Origin: Micromussa lordhowensis
Taxonomy: Eukaryota; Cnidaria; Anthozoa; Scleractinia; Lobophylliidae
Direction: 5' to 3'
Assembly: GCA_964020085.1 (NCBI GenBank)
Contig: OZ026601.1
Location: 7,116,935-7,180,934, forward strand
DNA length: 64,000 nucleotides
A program made the position numbers and the translations under genes. Positions 63,856 to 64,000 of this stretch are shown in pieces; the first letter of the stretch is position 1, and every line of letters begins with the position of its first letter. Under the pieces are notes generated by a model, which was not told the DNA's origin, made no database searches, and saw nothing but the letters and a program-made list of their open reading frames with translations.

Positions 63856-64000
63856 GTGAACGATCACACCCTTTTAGTATGCAACTGTTTGATGTAAACG
63901 AGCATCGGGTGATGGACATTTGTAACCACTCTTTACTGATAGCTAAGCAAGGTTACCACCATAATACCTATCTGATGATGCTTTTTTTCTCTCTTCATTT

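Overview
This is a nuclear genome window from an animal, most likely a cnidarian and plausibly an anthozoan such as a stony coral or anemone. The evidence is short phase-1 exons with GT-AG introns of roughly 80 bp to 1 kb, an AT-rich background, and a repeat load (Penelope-like elements, foldback MITEs, a tRNA-derived SINE, LINE tails, a Polinton) of the kind seen in cnidarian genomes. The species call is inference.

Host gene. One very large plus-strand gene appears to fill the window, probably from the C-type lectin exon at 7748 to beyond the right edge. I see in order one C-type lectin-like exon, one long Ser/Thr/Pro-rich mucin-like exon with 57-residue repeats that ends in an EGF domain, and then about 71 further exons each carrying one EGF domain. 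Nearly every exon starts and ends in phase 1, so exons can be duplicated or skipped without breaking the frame. Two EGF types occur: calcium-binding EGF with a D-x-[DN]-E-C start (mostly 126 nt), and EGF without the calcium signature (mostly 117 nt, C-x-P-[PS]-C start). The right half grew by recent local duplication: a four-exon, ~1.4 kb block is present three times at 48.5-52.7 kb, and a ~1.7 kb block twice at 60.7-62.9 kb. Several exons are broken: one has a frameshift, one is split by a LINE-like tail, one has lost its last cysteine, and about six are fragments.

Mobile island. From 25203 to 34927 a 9.7 kb Polinton/Maverick (adintovirus-like) provirus sits in what was a ~130 bp intron. It has ~1.3 kb terminal inverted repeats and a 6-bp target duplication (ACTATA). 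The plus-strand genes are a small zinc-finger ORF, a packaging ATPase, a small basic protein with a hydrophobic tail, and a 257-residue conserved protein. The minus-strand genes are an adenain-like protease, a double-jelly-roll major capsid protein, a basic minor virion protein, a penton-like protein, a DDE integrase with chromodomain, and a short Bcl-2-like ORF. No DNA polymerase B is present. The terminal repeats carry a complete tRNA-His gene and several degenerate tRNA-like sequences. The tRNA cluster, the Bcl-2-like cargo and the missing polymerase make this the most unusual object in the window.

Other repeats: a TTAA-flanked DNA transposon at 1.2-2.7 kb, Penelope-like elements with hammerhead-like motifs at 15.8-17.4, 38.0 and 40.2-41.2 kb, LINE fragments at 42.3 and 59.4 kb, a SINE at 36.2 kb, a (CTGA)n microsatellite at 23.0 kb and several perfect foldback elements. 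The first 7.7 kb holds no exon I can support.
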